Program-made: the position numbers and the translations under genes
In this document: positions 7,598 through 15,473 of the stretch, in pieces
How positions within the stretch are numbered: the stretch's first letter is position 1
How the letters are laid out: every line of letters begins with the position of its first letter
Source: 43-108 sp001915545
GTDB taxonomy: Bacteria; Bacteroidota; Bacteroidia; Bacteroidales; Bacteroidaceae
Length of the DNA stretch: 64,000 nucleotides
Direction of reading: 5' to 3'
Assembly: GCA_902491215.1 (NCBI GenBank)
Contig: CABUGV010000004.1
Span: 1-64,000 of the forward strand
The notes under the pieces: model-generated
What the model saw: the letters and a program-made list of their open reading frames with translations, nothing else
Database searches by the model: none
What the model was told of the DNA's origin: nothing

Positions 7598-9709
7598 ATG
7601 AAACAGACAGCAGACAACTTTAAAGAGCTGGTGCATAATCTGAAAAGATGCGCCCTACCCATCTGTAAAACAGCTACAGCACTGATCATCATCGCTTCCA
7701 ATACACTTACTGCTTCGGCACAAGAAGCCGACAGCATTGTAACAATCAAGGATGTGGAAGTGAAAGCGGCAAGAATTGTAAACAAAATCGACGGCATGCT
7801 GATATACCCATCTGAGGCGCAGAAGGAAGCGTCGAACACCGGATACAGCATACTGAGAAGGCTTGGACTACCCAATATACGCATAGACGATGTGAACTAC
7901 AGCATATCGGCCATAGACAGCAGAGGAAGTGTGCAGGTACGAATAAACGGCATTGTAGCCGGCAGACCAGAAATGCTTTCGCTCAATCCGAAATATATAA
8001 TAAGAATCGAATTAATCGACAATCCTGGTGTAAGATATGGCGATGGAATCGCATACGTGATAAACATAATCACTAAGCGTAAGGAGAACGGCTATACGGC
8101 AGGAGCCGACTTAACACAGACAGTGACGACTAAAAAGGGTGACTACGACATATACGGCAAACTGCACAACGGCAAAAGTGAACTTTCACTGAATTATGGT
8201 TTCGGATTCAAGGATTTCAGAGGAAGCAGAACCGAAGAAACAGCCGACTACCATCTGAACGACGGTTCCATCAAAAGAATTACACGCAATGACTTCGACT
8301 CACGAAGCATGAATTCTAGCAATTACATAAAACTCACATACAATCTGGCGGACTCGACCGACCGCGTATTTCAGGTTTCACTCAACGGAAACTTCAACAA
8401 CACTCCAGGCAACTTCAATAAAAACAACATCACCGAAGAACAGGAAACATACACCTCCACAGGAAAATACAAAAGCAAGTCGTGGAGCCCTGTACTCGAC
8501 ATGTACTACTTCAACCAGTTTACGCCTAAACAATCCATCACAATAAATGCAGTAGGAACTTACATAAAGACTGACAACTTCAACAGCTATGACGAAGGAG
8601 GCAGCTATGAATACAACGTTGACGGAAAAACTTACTCTATAATGGGCGAAGCCATCTACGAAAACAAACTCAAACCTTTCACACTGTCGGCAGGTTTAAA
8701 CTATAAATACAAAAATACGGACAACTGTTATATCGGTGATGTTTCGTCGGACAACATAATGCGAAACAACCATCTTTATGCCTTTTCTGAAATAAAGGGG
8801 TACTGGAAGAATCTGAGATATTCTGCCGGTGCAGGAGCAAGTTACATGAACTACAGACAGGGAAACAACAAATACAACTATTGGACATTCAATCCGAAAG
8901 TTGCATTGGCCTACAATTTCACAAAAGGCCTGCAGCTGAGCTACAACTTCAAATCCAACGAACGCATATCCAGAATAGCAATGATGAGCGATGCGACAAT
9001 ACGCAACAACAGCATGGAATGGACTGTCGGAAGCCCAGACCTGAAACCAAGCAGGGACATATACAACATTCTGCGACTGTCATATTCTGATTCCCGCATC
9101 ACGTCGTATGCCGAATGTTTATACAAGATGTGCCCGAATACGAACATGGCCGTTTACGAGAGAACGGAAGACGACAAGTTCATATACACGCAGCGGAACC
9201 AAAAAGAGATCGATGCACTGAATGCTATGGCATACGTCAACTACTGGGTTATTCCCGAGAAACTGTCCATCATGGCATACGGAGGACTGTTCAGATGCTT
9301 CAACTTCGGATATGATTATACACACTGCTACACATCGTACTTCGTAGCGGGAAGTATAGATGCCTACCTGGGAAATTTCTCGATATCGGCATACGCCGAC
9401 AACGGCTCTCGCTTCCTGGAAGGAGAAACCAAAGGCTACAACGGCGGATATTCGGTTCTAAACGCTTCGTACAAATACAAGAACTGGCAGTTCTCCATTT
9501 CATGGCAACAGCCACTGGTGAAGAGGTACAAAATGTACCAGTCGGAAATATTGAACAAGAACTTGAAAAAGAGTATTGCCTTGTACAGCACAGACTACAG
9601 CAACATGGTAAGCCTTAAAATCTCGTGGAGAATAGAAAAAGGACGAAAGTACCGCTCGGCTGACAAGAGAATAAACCTCAGCGACAATGATACTGGCATC
9701 ATGAAATGA
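7598..9709 (+). CDS. Outer-membrane beta-barrel protein (TonB-receptor-like, OMP_b-brl_3 type)
   Basis: A protein of 703 residues. A signal peptide ends near TASAQ (about 38-42). A plug-like domain follows (about 55-175: RRLGLPNIRIDD, VRINGIVAG, YIIRIELIDNPG, VINIITKRK), then a barrel rich in alternating aromatic and polar strands to the C-terminus. There is no N-terminal carboxypeptidase-like repeat and no clear TonB box, unlike SusC proteins, and no SusD partner. The ligand is unknown. It is probably controlled by the regulator encoded just upstream. The stop at 9709 faces the convergent MBL hydrolase gene 37 bp away. Confidence 0.82.
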   Translation: MKQTADNFKELVHNLKRCALPICKTATALIIIASNTLTASAQEADSIVTIKDVEVKAARIVNKIDGMLIYPSEAQKEASNTGYSILRRLGLPNIRIDDVNYSISAIDSRGSVQVRINGIVAGRPEMLSLNPKYIIRIELIDNPGVRYGDGIAYVINIITKRKENGYTAGADLTQTVTTKKGDYDIYGKLHNGKSELSLNYGFGFKDFRGSRTEETADYHLNDGSIKRITRNDFDSRSMNSSNYIKLTYNLADSTDRVFQVSLNGNFNNTPGNFNKNNITEEQETYTSTGKYKSKSWSPVLDMYYFNQFTPKQSITINAVGTYIKTDNFNSYDEGGSYEYNVDGKTYSIMGEAIYENKLKPFTLSAGLNYKYKNTDNCYIGDVSSDNIMRNNHLYAFSEIKGYWKNLRYSAGAGASYMNYRQGNNKYNYWTFNPKVALAYNFTKGLQLSYNFKSNERISRIAMMSDATIRNNSMEWTVGSPDLKPSRDIYNILRLSYSDSRITSYAECLYKMCPNTNMAVYERTEDDKFIYTQRNQKEIDALNAMAYVNYWVIPEKLSIMAYGGLFRCFNFGYDYTHCYTSYFVAGSIDAYLGNFSISAYADNGSRFLEGETKGYNGGYSVLNASYKYKNWQFSISWQQPLVKRYKMYQSEILNKNLKKSIALYSTDYSNMVSLKISWRIEKGRKYRSADKRINLSDNDTGIMK

Positions 9710-9746
9710 AACTCCCTCAAACAGTAAACATAAACATTGAAGTACG

Positions 9747-10577
9747 CTACAGGCTGAAGACTGAACCAGTGTGGAAGATTTCTGCAGAATGCACAGACAA
9801 TGGCAATTGGCTACGTGCAGAAGAGCCGGTGCAATGGCCGGTTATGATTCTTACGTCGGGGAAGAATCGGTTGATTTCATCGCTGAAAACAGCCAATTCA
9901 TCGGAAGAACGGGCGTTATCGACAAGATGCAGACCGCCTATGAAAGCATGGACATGAGATTCGCCGGTGAAACGACAGCATGACTGCATGATGTTTACTG
10001 CACCGCAATGGGAGCAGGAAGACACGATGACAAGTCCATCGGGAGACCTGAAGGCCAAAGACAGTTCATGGGAGAAATCATCTGGATGTTCCATTCCATC
10101 ATTCTCGGCAAAAAGGAGACTGTTGGCGTACGGACGGAGACAAGAATTGTCACGACAGGCTACAACTGCGATATCGGGAGAGATCCACATACTGTCATCG
10201 ACAAAGGAGAAACGTCCGGTGAATTCGTCCAGAATGCTGTAATCAGGACTAAGCGAATGGCGGTGGGCGTGGCTGTAAGAATAATAGCGTGAAGAAAAAG
10301 CACGGCTGGAAATATAAACACGCTTGTCGGGCACAGTTTCAAGAAAATGGCGCAAACCACCTGTGTGGTCCACATGTGCATGTGAAACAAATGCAAAGTC
10401 TACTGTATTCAGGTCTTTGCCCAAGATATCGGCATTGGCATGAAACTTACGACTGGCACCCATGTCGCATAGAATACGTTTGCCGGAATACTCAATGAAG
10501 AGTGAAAGTCCGTGTTCGGACATAAGTGCCGGAAAATCGGGACACGGACAATTGTCTATGAGAACTGTTATTTCCAC
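9747..10577 (-). CDS. MBL-fold metallo-hydrolase
   Basis: A protein of 276 residues of the metallo-beta-lactamase fold, with the metal motif H66-A-H68-V-D70-H71 in VSHAHVDHTGG, later SSCSHCGAVNI, and a C-terminal IGGLHL / ITGHCTG pair supplying further metal ligands. The arrangement resembles the MJ0301/7,8-dihydropterin-6-methyl phosphate-type MBL proteins rather than lactamases or RNases. Cytoplasmic, with no signal peptide. It is a single gene behind the terminator of the glycosyltransferase operon; the substrate cannot be predicted. Confidence 0.82.
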   Translation of the reverse strand: MEITVLIDNCPCPDFPALMSEHGLSLFIEYSGKRILCDMGASRKFHANADILGKDLNTVDFAFVSHAHVDHTGGLRHFLETVPDKRVYISSRAFSSRYYSYSHAHRHSLSPDYSILDEFTGRFSFVDDSMWISPDIAVVACRDNSCLRPYANSLLFAENDGMEHPDDFSHELSLAFRSPDGLVIVSSCSHCGAVNIMQSCCRFTGESHVHAFIGGLHLVDNARSSDELAVFSDEINRFFPDVRIITGHCTGSSARSQLPLSVHSAEIFHTGSVFSL

Positions 10578-10645
10578 GTTGACGAAGTTTGTTTAACAGC
10601 AACAAAGATATAAGTTTGGCCGAGACTACAGTTCTTATATACAAC

Positions 10646-10684
10646 AAAAAGGCTTCACACTGATGCAAACTACAGCATGAAGCC
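10646..10684 (-). terminator. Terminator of the glycosyltransferase operon
   Basis: Read on the minus strand: GGCTTCA, a 20-nt loop, TGAAGCC, then TTTTTGTTG. It lies 39 bp after the glycosyltransferase stop and separates that operon from the MBL hydrolase gene. Confidence 0.65.
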
Positions 10685-10722
10685 CAGACAGCAAAGCAAA
10701 TCAAGAATAAAATTGTCAAATT

Positions 10723-11862
10723 CTAAAACTTAAACCGCGGCCAAGAAAGATGAAGCTGCCACTGCCAGTCGTGTGCAACGACCGATTCTTCGGCAGGTTC
10801 GCTCACGAGGCGCGAAAGAAGTATATCGGAACTGTTGGCCCAGAAGACAAACTGCGGATCGGGGCGGAATGTCTTCGAAAAATCCAAAAGACGATCAAGG
10901 CAGAATGAGGATGAAGTTATGCCTGCTCCAGACTGGACTGCATCGAAAGCGTTGCACTCCTGCTCGATATGCGCCGGAACCATCAATATAGGTTTGCCCA
11001 TATACATTGCTTCGCAGATGGATTCGAAACCGGCAGTGCTGGCATAGGCCATGCAACCGGCCATGCGCTGGAGAAAAAGTTTGTCGTCGAGGGTGTGGAA
11101 ACTCAACGTTTCATCAACCTTTTTCACGGTGGATTCGCCTTTTCTATCCCAAAAGAACTCCATAGGAACGTCTGGGCGCTTCTTATGCCAGGAAGCGACC
11201 TGAGACGAAAAACCCGAATTGACCATATAACCATGAATGTAATTGCCAGAAGAAACGGACTGACGCATCGCTTCGGTACGGAGCAAAGGCGGAACGACAT
11301 ATATACGGCGGGAACGGTCGTCGGGCATGCGACGGAAAGACAAAGCCAGCATACGGCTTGAACCTATGGCCGTCATACGAGTGAAAAGCTTCAGCATGGC
11401 AAGGCTTACCGGATTGACCTTAGGGAAGCGGAAACGGCGATGCAGGAACAAATACTGATGGCCTATGCAGATGCAAGGTACATCTGGACGGCATACCATA
11501 TAGGTAAGTCCTGTAAGAAGCTCGTAGAAATTGACTACTCTGTCAGGACGGAGAGCTTTTATACGATTGTTTATGAATCTTATGCTTGACGCATAATAAG
11601 GAAACCGTGCGAGGTTGTAAAAGATGCTCGGTGCGATACGACTTCTGCGATTGGCAGGCGTAGGAAGAAAATTAGGACTCTCGAATCTGCTTACCGGTGC
11701 ATGGATGCGCTTCCGGAAGAAGTCGGGAAGTTCACGGTTCTTGCTCTTGCCGACAAGTACCTCAACTACTTCGTGGCCCTGACTAAGAAGATGCTCTTCG
11801 AGTGTCAGAGCCTGGGTGAGATGGCCTCGCCCTTCACCTTGGATAATGAACAAGAATCTCAT
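10723..11862 (-). CDS. MurG-like (GT-B) glycosyltransferase
   Basis: A protein of 379 residues. The N-terminal IIQGEGRGHLTQALTLEEHL (about 6-25) is the glycine-rich donor/acceptor loop of MurG/GT28-like enzymes. The C-terminal half has a STAGFESICEAMYMGKPILMVPA-like donor-site region (about 280-303, with Glu-Gln-Glu following). It is peripheral, with no membrane helix. The start codon overlaps the stop of the metallophosphoesterase (ATGA at 11862-11859), so the two are coupled. Pairing with an LpxH-like enzyme suggests modification of a lipid-linked sugar at the inner membrane, but the substrate is unknown. Confidence 0.82.
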   Translation of the reverse strand: MRFLFIIQGEGRGHLTQALTLEEHLLSQGHEVVEVLVGKSKNRELPDFFRKRIHAPVSRFESPNFLPTPANRRSRIAPSIFYNLARFPYYASSIRFINNRIKALRPDRVVNFYELLTGLTYMVCRPDVPCICIGHQYLFLHRRFRFPKVNPVSLAMLKLFTRMTAIGSSRMLALSFRRMPDDRSRRIYVVPPLLRTEAMRQSVSSGNYIHGYMVNSGFSSQVASWHKKRPDVPMEFFWDRKGESTVKKVDETLSFHTLDDKLFLQRMAGCMAYASTAGFESICEAMYMGKPILMVPAHIEQECNAFDAVQSGAGITSSSFCLDRLLDFSKTFRPDPQFVFWANSSDILLSRLVSEPAEESVVAHDWQWQLHLSWPRFKF

Positions 11863-12671
11863 GATGCGAGAGTGAGAGCCGGTTGTGCATTCTTGTTCTC
11901 AGGATATGACTCTATGAAGTCGCTGTAGTAGATTACACTCCAGCATCCGTTCTCGTCTTCTACAAGAGCAGACATGGTTTCAACCCAATCGCCGGAATTA
12001 AGATAATGTATACCTTCATATTGCGTGTTTGCAGGATGGTGTATGTGTCCGCAAATGATTCCATCGCAGTTTCTGGCTTTGGCAAACTCGGCAAGAGTGT
12101 GCTCAAAGTCGGATATATAATTTACAGCCGACTTTACCTTGTTCTTTACCTGCTGCGAGAGAGAATAGTATGGTTTGCCTCGCCATGCACGGTAACGGTT
12201 GTAGAGACTGTTGAAAGACAAGAGGAAAGTATAACCGACATCACCGAGCTGTGCAAGCCACTTCATCTGCGATGTGACGCGGTCAAAGATATCGCCGTGA
12301 GTGACAAAATATTTCTTGCCACGGCTTGTTATCTCATAATCACGTACAACATGAAGATTTGAAAAAGTCCATGGTGCGAAAGAATCAAGAAAATCATCAT
12401 GATTTCCACGTACAAAGACAACATCAGTGCCACACCTCTCCATCATCTTCATTATAATCTTGAAAAAACGTGTATGGCTGGCCTGCCACCCCCTGGTACC
12501 GCTTTTCTTCATCTGCCAGCCGTCGATTATGTCACCATTGAGAATTAAGCGATCGCAATCGACACTGCTGAGAAAATGATTCACCTCGTCAGTCTTGGAA
12601 TGTGAAGTACCAAGATGAATATCCGACAAAACTACTGTCCGATAATACGGTCTGTCTTGCATAGTTTCCAT
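11859..12671 (-). CDS. LpxH-like metallophosphoesterase (UDP-2,3-diacylglucosamine hydrolase family)
   Basis: A protein of 270 residues with the full calcineurin-like set: D17-x-H19 in LSDIHLG, GDIIDG (46-51), GNHDD (89-93), THGD (124-127) and GHIHHP (208-213). The length and the DGWQMKKSG insertion match LpxH-related proteins of Bacteroidetes, which cleave UDP-diacylglucosamine or related pyrophosphate-linked lipids. It precedes and overlaps the glycosyltransferase gene. Whether it is the organism's true lipid A enzyme or a paralogue is not decidable here. Confidence 0.8.
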   Translation of the reverse strand: METMQDRPYYRTVVLSDIHLGTSHSKTDEVNHFLSSVDCDRLILNGDIIDGWQMKKSGTRGWQASHTRFFKIIMKMMERCGTDVVFVRGNHDDFLDSFAPWTFSNLHVVRDYEITSRGKKYFVTHGDIFDRVTSQMKWLAQLGDVGYTFLLSFNSLYNRYRAWRGKPYYSLSQQVKNKVKSAVNYISDFEHTLAEFAKARNCDGIICGHIHHPANTQYEGIHYLNSGDWVETMSALVEDENGCWSVIYYSDFIESYPENKNAQPALTLAS

Positions 12672-12970
12672 ATTTTATATTTATGTACGGCGAAAGTAGA
12701 CCATTTTTGTTTCAAACGGATTTCTATCTCATTATTATTAGATTACAAGCAAATCCGATGCGGCTAGTCGCTGGCACGTGCATGCACAAGGGCACATTTA
12801 TTGATATGCAGCAATTTTTCACCTAAGAAATACAAGCAAATGCTATTAAATATGAACATGGACATCTTTTAATCATTTTTCAACTACGGTCTTATCGGAT
12901 GTCATTTTTTTTGCCTACTTTAGCGTAGAAATGAAAAACGGCAAACATGCTTAAAAAGGAGAAACATTGT

Positions 12971-14053
12971 ATGAACAGAAATAATTTTTGTATAATACTT
13001 GCCGGAGGCATAGGAGTAAGACTGTGGCCTGTAAGCCGACAGTCGGAACCTAAACAATTCGCAGACTTTCTTGGTTCTGGAGAATCGATGTTGCAGACTA
13101 CATACAGACGATTCAGGAAAATCATAGATGAAGACAACATAATAGTGGTGTCGAACATCAAATACAAGAGTCTGGTGGCAAAACAGCTGCCCAACCTTAA
13201 ATCAGAAAATCTGCTTCTGGAGCCGATGAGAAGAAACACTGTGGCAAGTGCGACATGGGCCACAATCTGCATAAAGCAAAGAAATCCAAATGCAAACATT
13301 ATTGTGGCGCCGGTAGATCAGCTTATTACACACGAAGGTAACTTTGCCGACGACATGACCATAGGACTCGACTATGTGGGCAAACACAAGAGATTGCTGA
13401 CAATCGGAGTTGTTCCTACACGACCGGAAACAGCTTTCGGTTACATACAGATGGGCGATGAAATAGAATCGGACATATTCAAGGTGAAATCGTTCACCGA
13501 AAAGCCGGAGTCGCAATTTGCAAGAATGTTCCTCGAAAGCAAGGAATTCTTGTGGAACACAGGACTTTTCCTCTGGAACGTAAATACATTCATGGATGCT
13601 ATTAAGAAGCATATACCGGATGCCATTCAGATTCTTACCGTTGCACAGGAAAGACTTGAAAACAACGAAAGTATGGAAAGCATCATAGACGACATGTTCG
13701 CAACCTCCCCAAATCTTTCCATCGAAGTGGGACTGTTGGAGAAAGCCGACAATGTGGACGTCATGCTGTGTCATTTCAATTGGATAGACATCGGTACATG
13801 GGGTGCACTGTATGATGCACAACCTAAGGATGAGAACAAGAACGTAACGACAAACAGCAAAAGCATGATGTATGACTGCCGCAACTGTATTGTTCAAGTG
13901 CCTAAGGATAAAATTGCAGTGATACAGGGACTTGATGGATACCTCATAGCTGAAAAGGATAATGTACTGATAATCTGCAAAAAGAACGACCAGGCATCAA
14001 TACGTAAATTCGTCAATGACGCCGAGATAAATCTTGGAGAGGATTACGTATAA
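12971..14053 (+). CDS. manC: Mannose-1-phosphate guanylyltransferase
   Basis: A protein of 360 residues. It makes GDP-mannose from mannose-1-phosphate and GTP, feeding fucose, mannose and capsule synthesis. The nucleotidyltransferase signature LAGGIGVRLWPVSR is at about 11-24 and the FTEKP motif at about 175-179, followed by WNTGLFLWN. Length corresponds to the nucleotidyltransferase domain alone, without the C-terminal isomerase domain of bifunctional enzymes. The ATG at 12971 is chosen; an in-frame ATG at 12947 would add eight residues. It is followed at once by a strong terminator. Confidence 0.9.
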   Translation: MNRNNFCIILAGGIGVRLWPVSRQSEPKQFADFLGSGESMLQTTYRRFRKIIDEDNIIVVSNIKYKSLVAKQLPNLKSENLLLEPMRRNTVASATWATICIKQRNPNANIIVAPVDQLITHEGNFADDMTIGLDYVGKHKRLLTIGVVPTRPETAFGYIQMGDEIESDIFKVKSFTEKPESQFARMFLESKEFLWNTGLFLWNVNTFMDAIKKHIPDAIQILTVAQERLENNESMESIIDDMFATSPNLSIEVGLLEKADNVDVMLCHFNWIDIGTWGALYDAQPKDENKNVTTNSKSMMYDCRNCIVQVPKDKIAVIQGLDGYLIAEKDNVLIICKKNDQASIRKFVNDAEINLGEDYV

Positions 14054-14072
14054 AAGCTACATATAAAAAGAC

Positions 14073-14130
14073 AAAATGTCGGAGCCGAAATGGAACAATA
14101 CTTCCAATCTTCGGCTCCGACATTTTTTGT
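14073..14130 (+). terminator. Terminator after manC (bidirectional)
   Basis: AAAATGTCGGAGCCGAA (14073-14089) pairs perfectly with TTCGGCTCCGACATTTT (14110-14126), followed by more T. It lies between convergent genes and can serve both. Confidence 0.9.
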
Positions 14131-14160
14131 TTATCTGAAACAATTATAAGCTTGGCGGAA

Positions 14161-15300
14161 TCAGAGAAGCTTTAGAATTTCAGCTTCAAGATTTTTGACT
14201 GCATCGCTTCGCATTACAACTTCATTGTCTCTATCTATAATGAAATATGTCGGCAAGGTTGAAACTCCGTAAACGCTTGTTGCAGAACCGTCTGTTTCAT
14301 GGACGCATATCCATGGAAGGTTCTCAGAGGCATATTTCCAGAAGTGTATATCCTCGTCGAGAGAAACCTGATAGATTTCAAATCCTTTGGCCGAATATTT
14401 ATTATAAAGTTCACGCATCTGACGCGTTCTTGCATCAGATTTCGGTGCTCCGTATTTCGTAAAGTCCAGAAGTACCACTTTTCCTTTAAGCCCCTTAAGA
14501 CTGCGGACATTGCCTCCTGCATCCGGCAGAGCAACCTCGATGATACCTGTTTCGCTGATTTTAGAAGCATCGATTTCGGCCACTCTCTTGGAAGTATTTT
14601 CCATACCACGAACTGCGACATTGCATATCTGACGCGTACGTTCTGCATCAGGATATTTACCATCCCATGCTGTTGCCACAGCCGCGTAACATTTCACATC
14701 GGTGCGGTCGTTGAGAGGATTGAACAGAAGGAAAGTGCCGTAGAGGTCCGAAATAGACTGACAAACAGCATAATAGGCATAAGCCTTTGAAGGATCTTTC
14801 AATATGTAGTCCACCATGATTTTCTTCTTATATGCAGAAAGGACATTGCGGACACTATCAGAAATATCTCCTGGAAGCATCGAAGTATTCTTCTCGAAAG
14901 CTGTAATCTTACGCTGAACCTCCCTTTGCATAGCGCTTATTTCCTTAATCTTGGTGCAGTTTTCAGAACCTGATACTTCATAATCTGAATCCATCGTAGG
15001 CAAGGAAGCATTCACGGTAATAGTTTCGGTGGAATCGACAGACAAATTGATTCTGCGTCCATTTATACGCAATGCGTAAAACTCCGGGGATGACGGTGCT
15101 GCATGCGAAAAAGAAAAATCGCCGTCATCATCCAATTCGGCAGAATCAAGAACATCCACACCGTTCAACGTCATGGCTTCAAGATATAGCACAGAGTCTT
15201 CTGAATCAGTAATTGTTCCTTCGATGCGGAACTTAGGCGTAGAGTCGCAAGACCATACAACAGCGGCAATTGCCAACAGGTAAAAAAATGTTTTTTTCAT
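14161..15300 (-). CDS. DUF4369-type lipoprotein with thioredoxin-like domain lacking CxxC
   Basis: A protein of 379 residues. The signal peptide ends in a lipobox (AVVWSC, Cys about 18). A beta-rich N-terminal domain (about 22-130) resembles DUF4369. The C-terminal 130 residues form a TlpA/AhpC-like thioredoxin fold: GKVVLLDFTKYGAPKSD, then YQVSLDED and a cis-proline STLPTYFIID. The expected WCxxC is replaced by KYGAPKSD, so no redox Cys pair remains. It is probably a periplasmic, membrane-anchored structural or binding protein rather than an oxidoreductase. The ATG at 15300 is chosen because it starts the signal peptide directly. Confidence 0.82.
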   Translation of the reverse strand: MKKTFFYLLAIAAVVWSCDSTPKFRIEGTITDSEDSVLYLEAMTLNGVDVLDSAELDDDGDFSFSHAAPSSPEFYALRINGRRINLSVDSTETITVNASLPTMDSDYEVSGSENCTKIKEISAMQREVQRKITAFEKNTSMLPGDISDSVRNVLSAYKKKIMVDYILKDPSKAYAYYAVCQSISDLYGTFLLFNPLNDRTDVKCYAAVATAWDGKYPDAERTRQICNVAVRGMENTSKRVAEIDASKISETGIIEVALPDAGGNVRSLKGLKGKVVLLDFTKYGAPKSDARTRQMRELYNKYSAKGFEIYQVSLDEDIHFWKYASENLPWICVHETDGSATSVYGVSTLPTYFIIDRDNEVVMRSDAVKNLEAEILKLL

Positions 15301-15436
15301 CGCTTTCTTATATTTACAGCACAAAAATACAAATAAGAGCCGTTGCAGCACTCCAAAAACAATTCAAAATCAGAAAAATGTCTAAAATGAACAAAGTTTT
15401 ATACTTGCTGTCAACCGTTTGCTGAATATAAAGACT

Positions 15437-15444
15437 TATATTTG
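15437..15444 (+). promoter_or_regulatory. -7 box of pnp
   Basis: TATATTTG lies 30 bp before the pnp start. A TTTG lies 15 bp upstream, closer than the usual 19-21 bp, so the -33 part is uncertain. Confidence 0.5.
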
Positions 15445-15473
15445 TACGAATTTTGATGTAAAAAACAATTAAG

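Noticed and set aside
9706..9957. Short plus-strand frames after the barrel gene
   Set aside because: They overlap the MBL hydrolase gene on the other strand, which has clear metal-binding motifs.
12720..12830. Possible fourth 22-nt array in the divergent region before manC
   Set aside because: GC-rich patches such as GGCACGTGCATGC occur, but no 22-nt phase or core match can be aligned.
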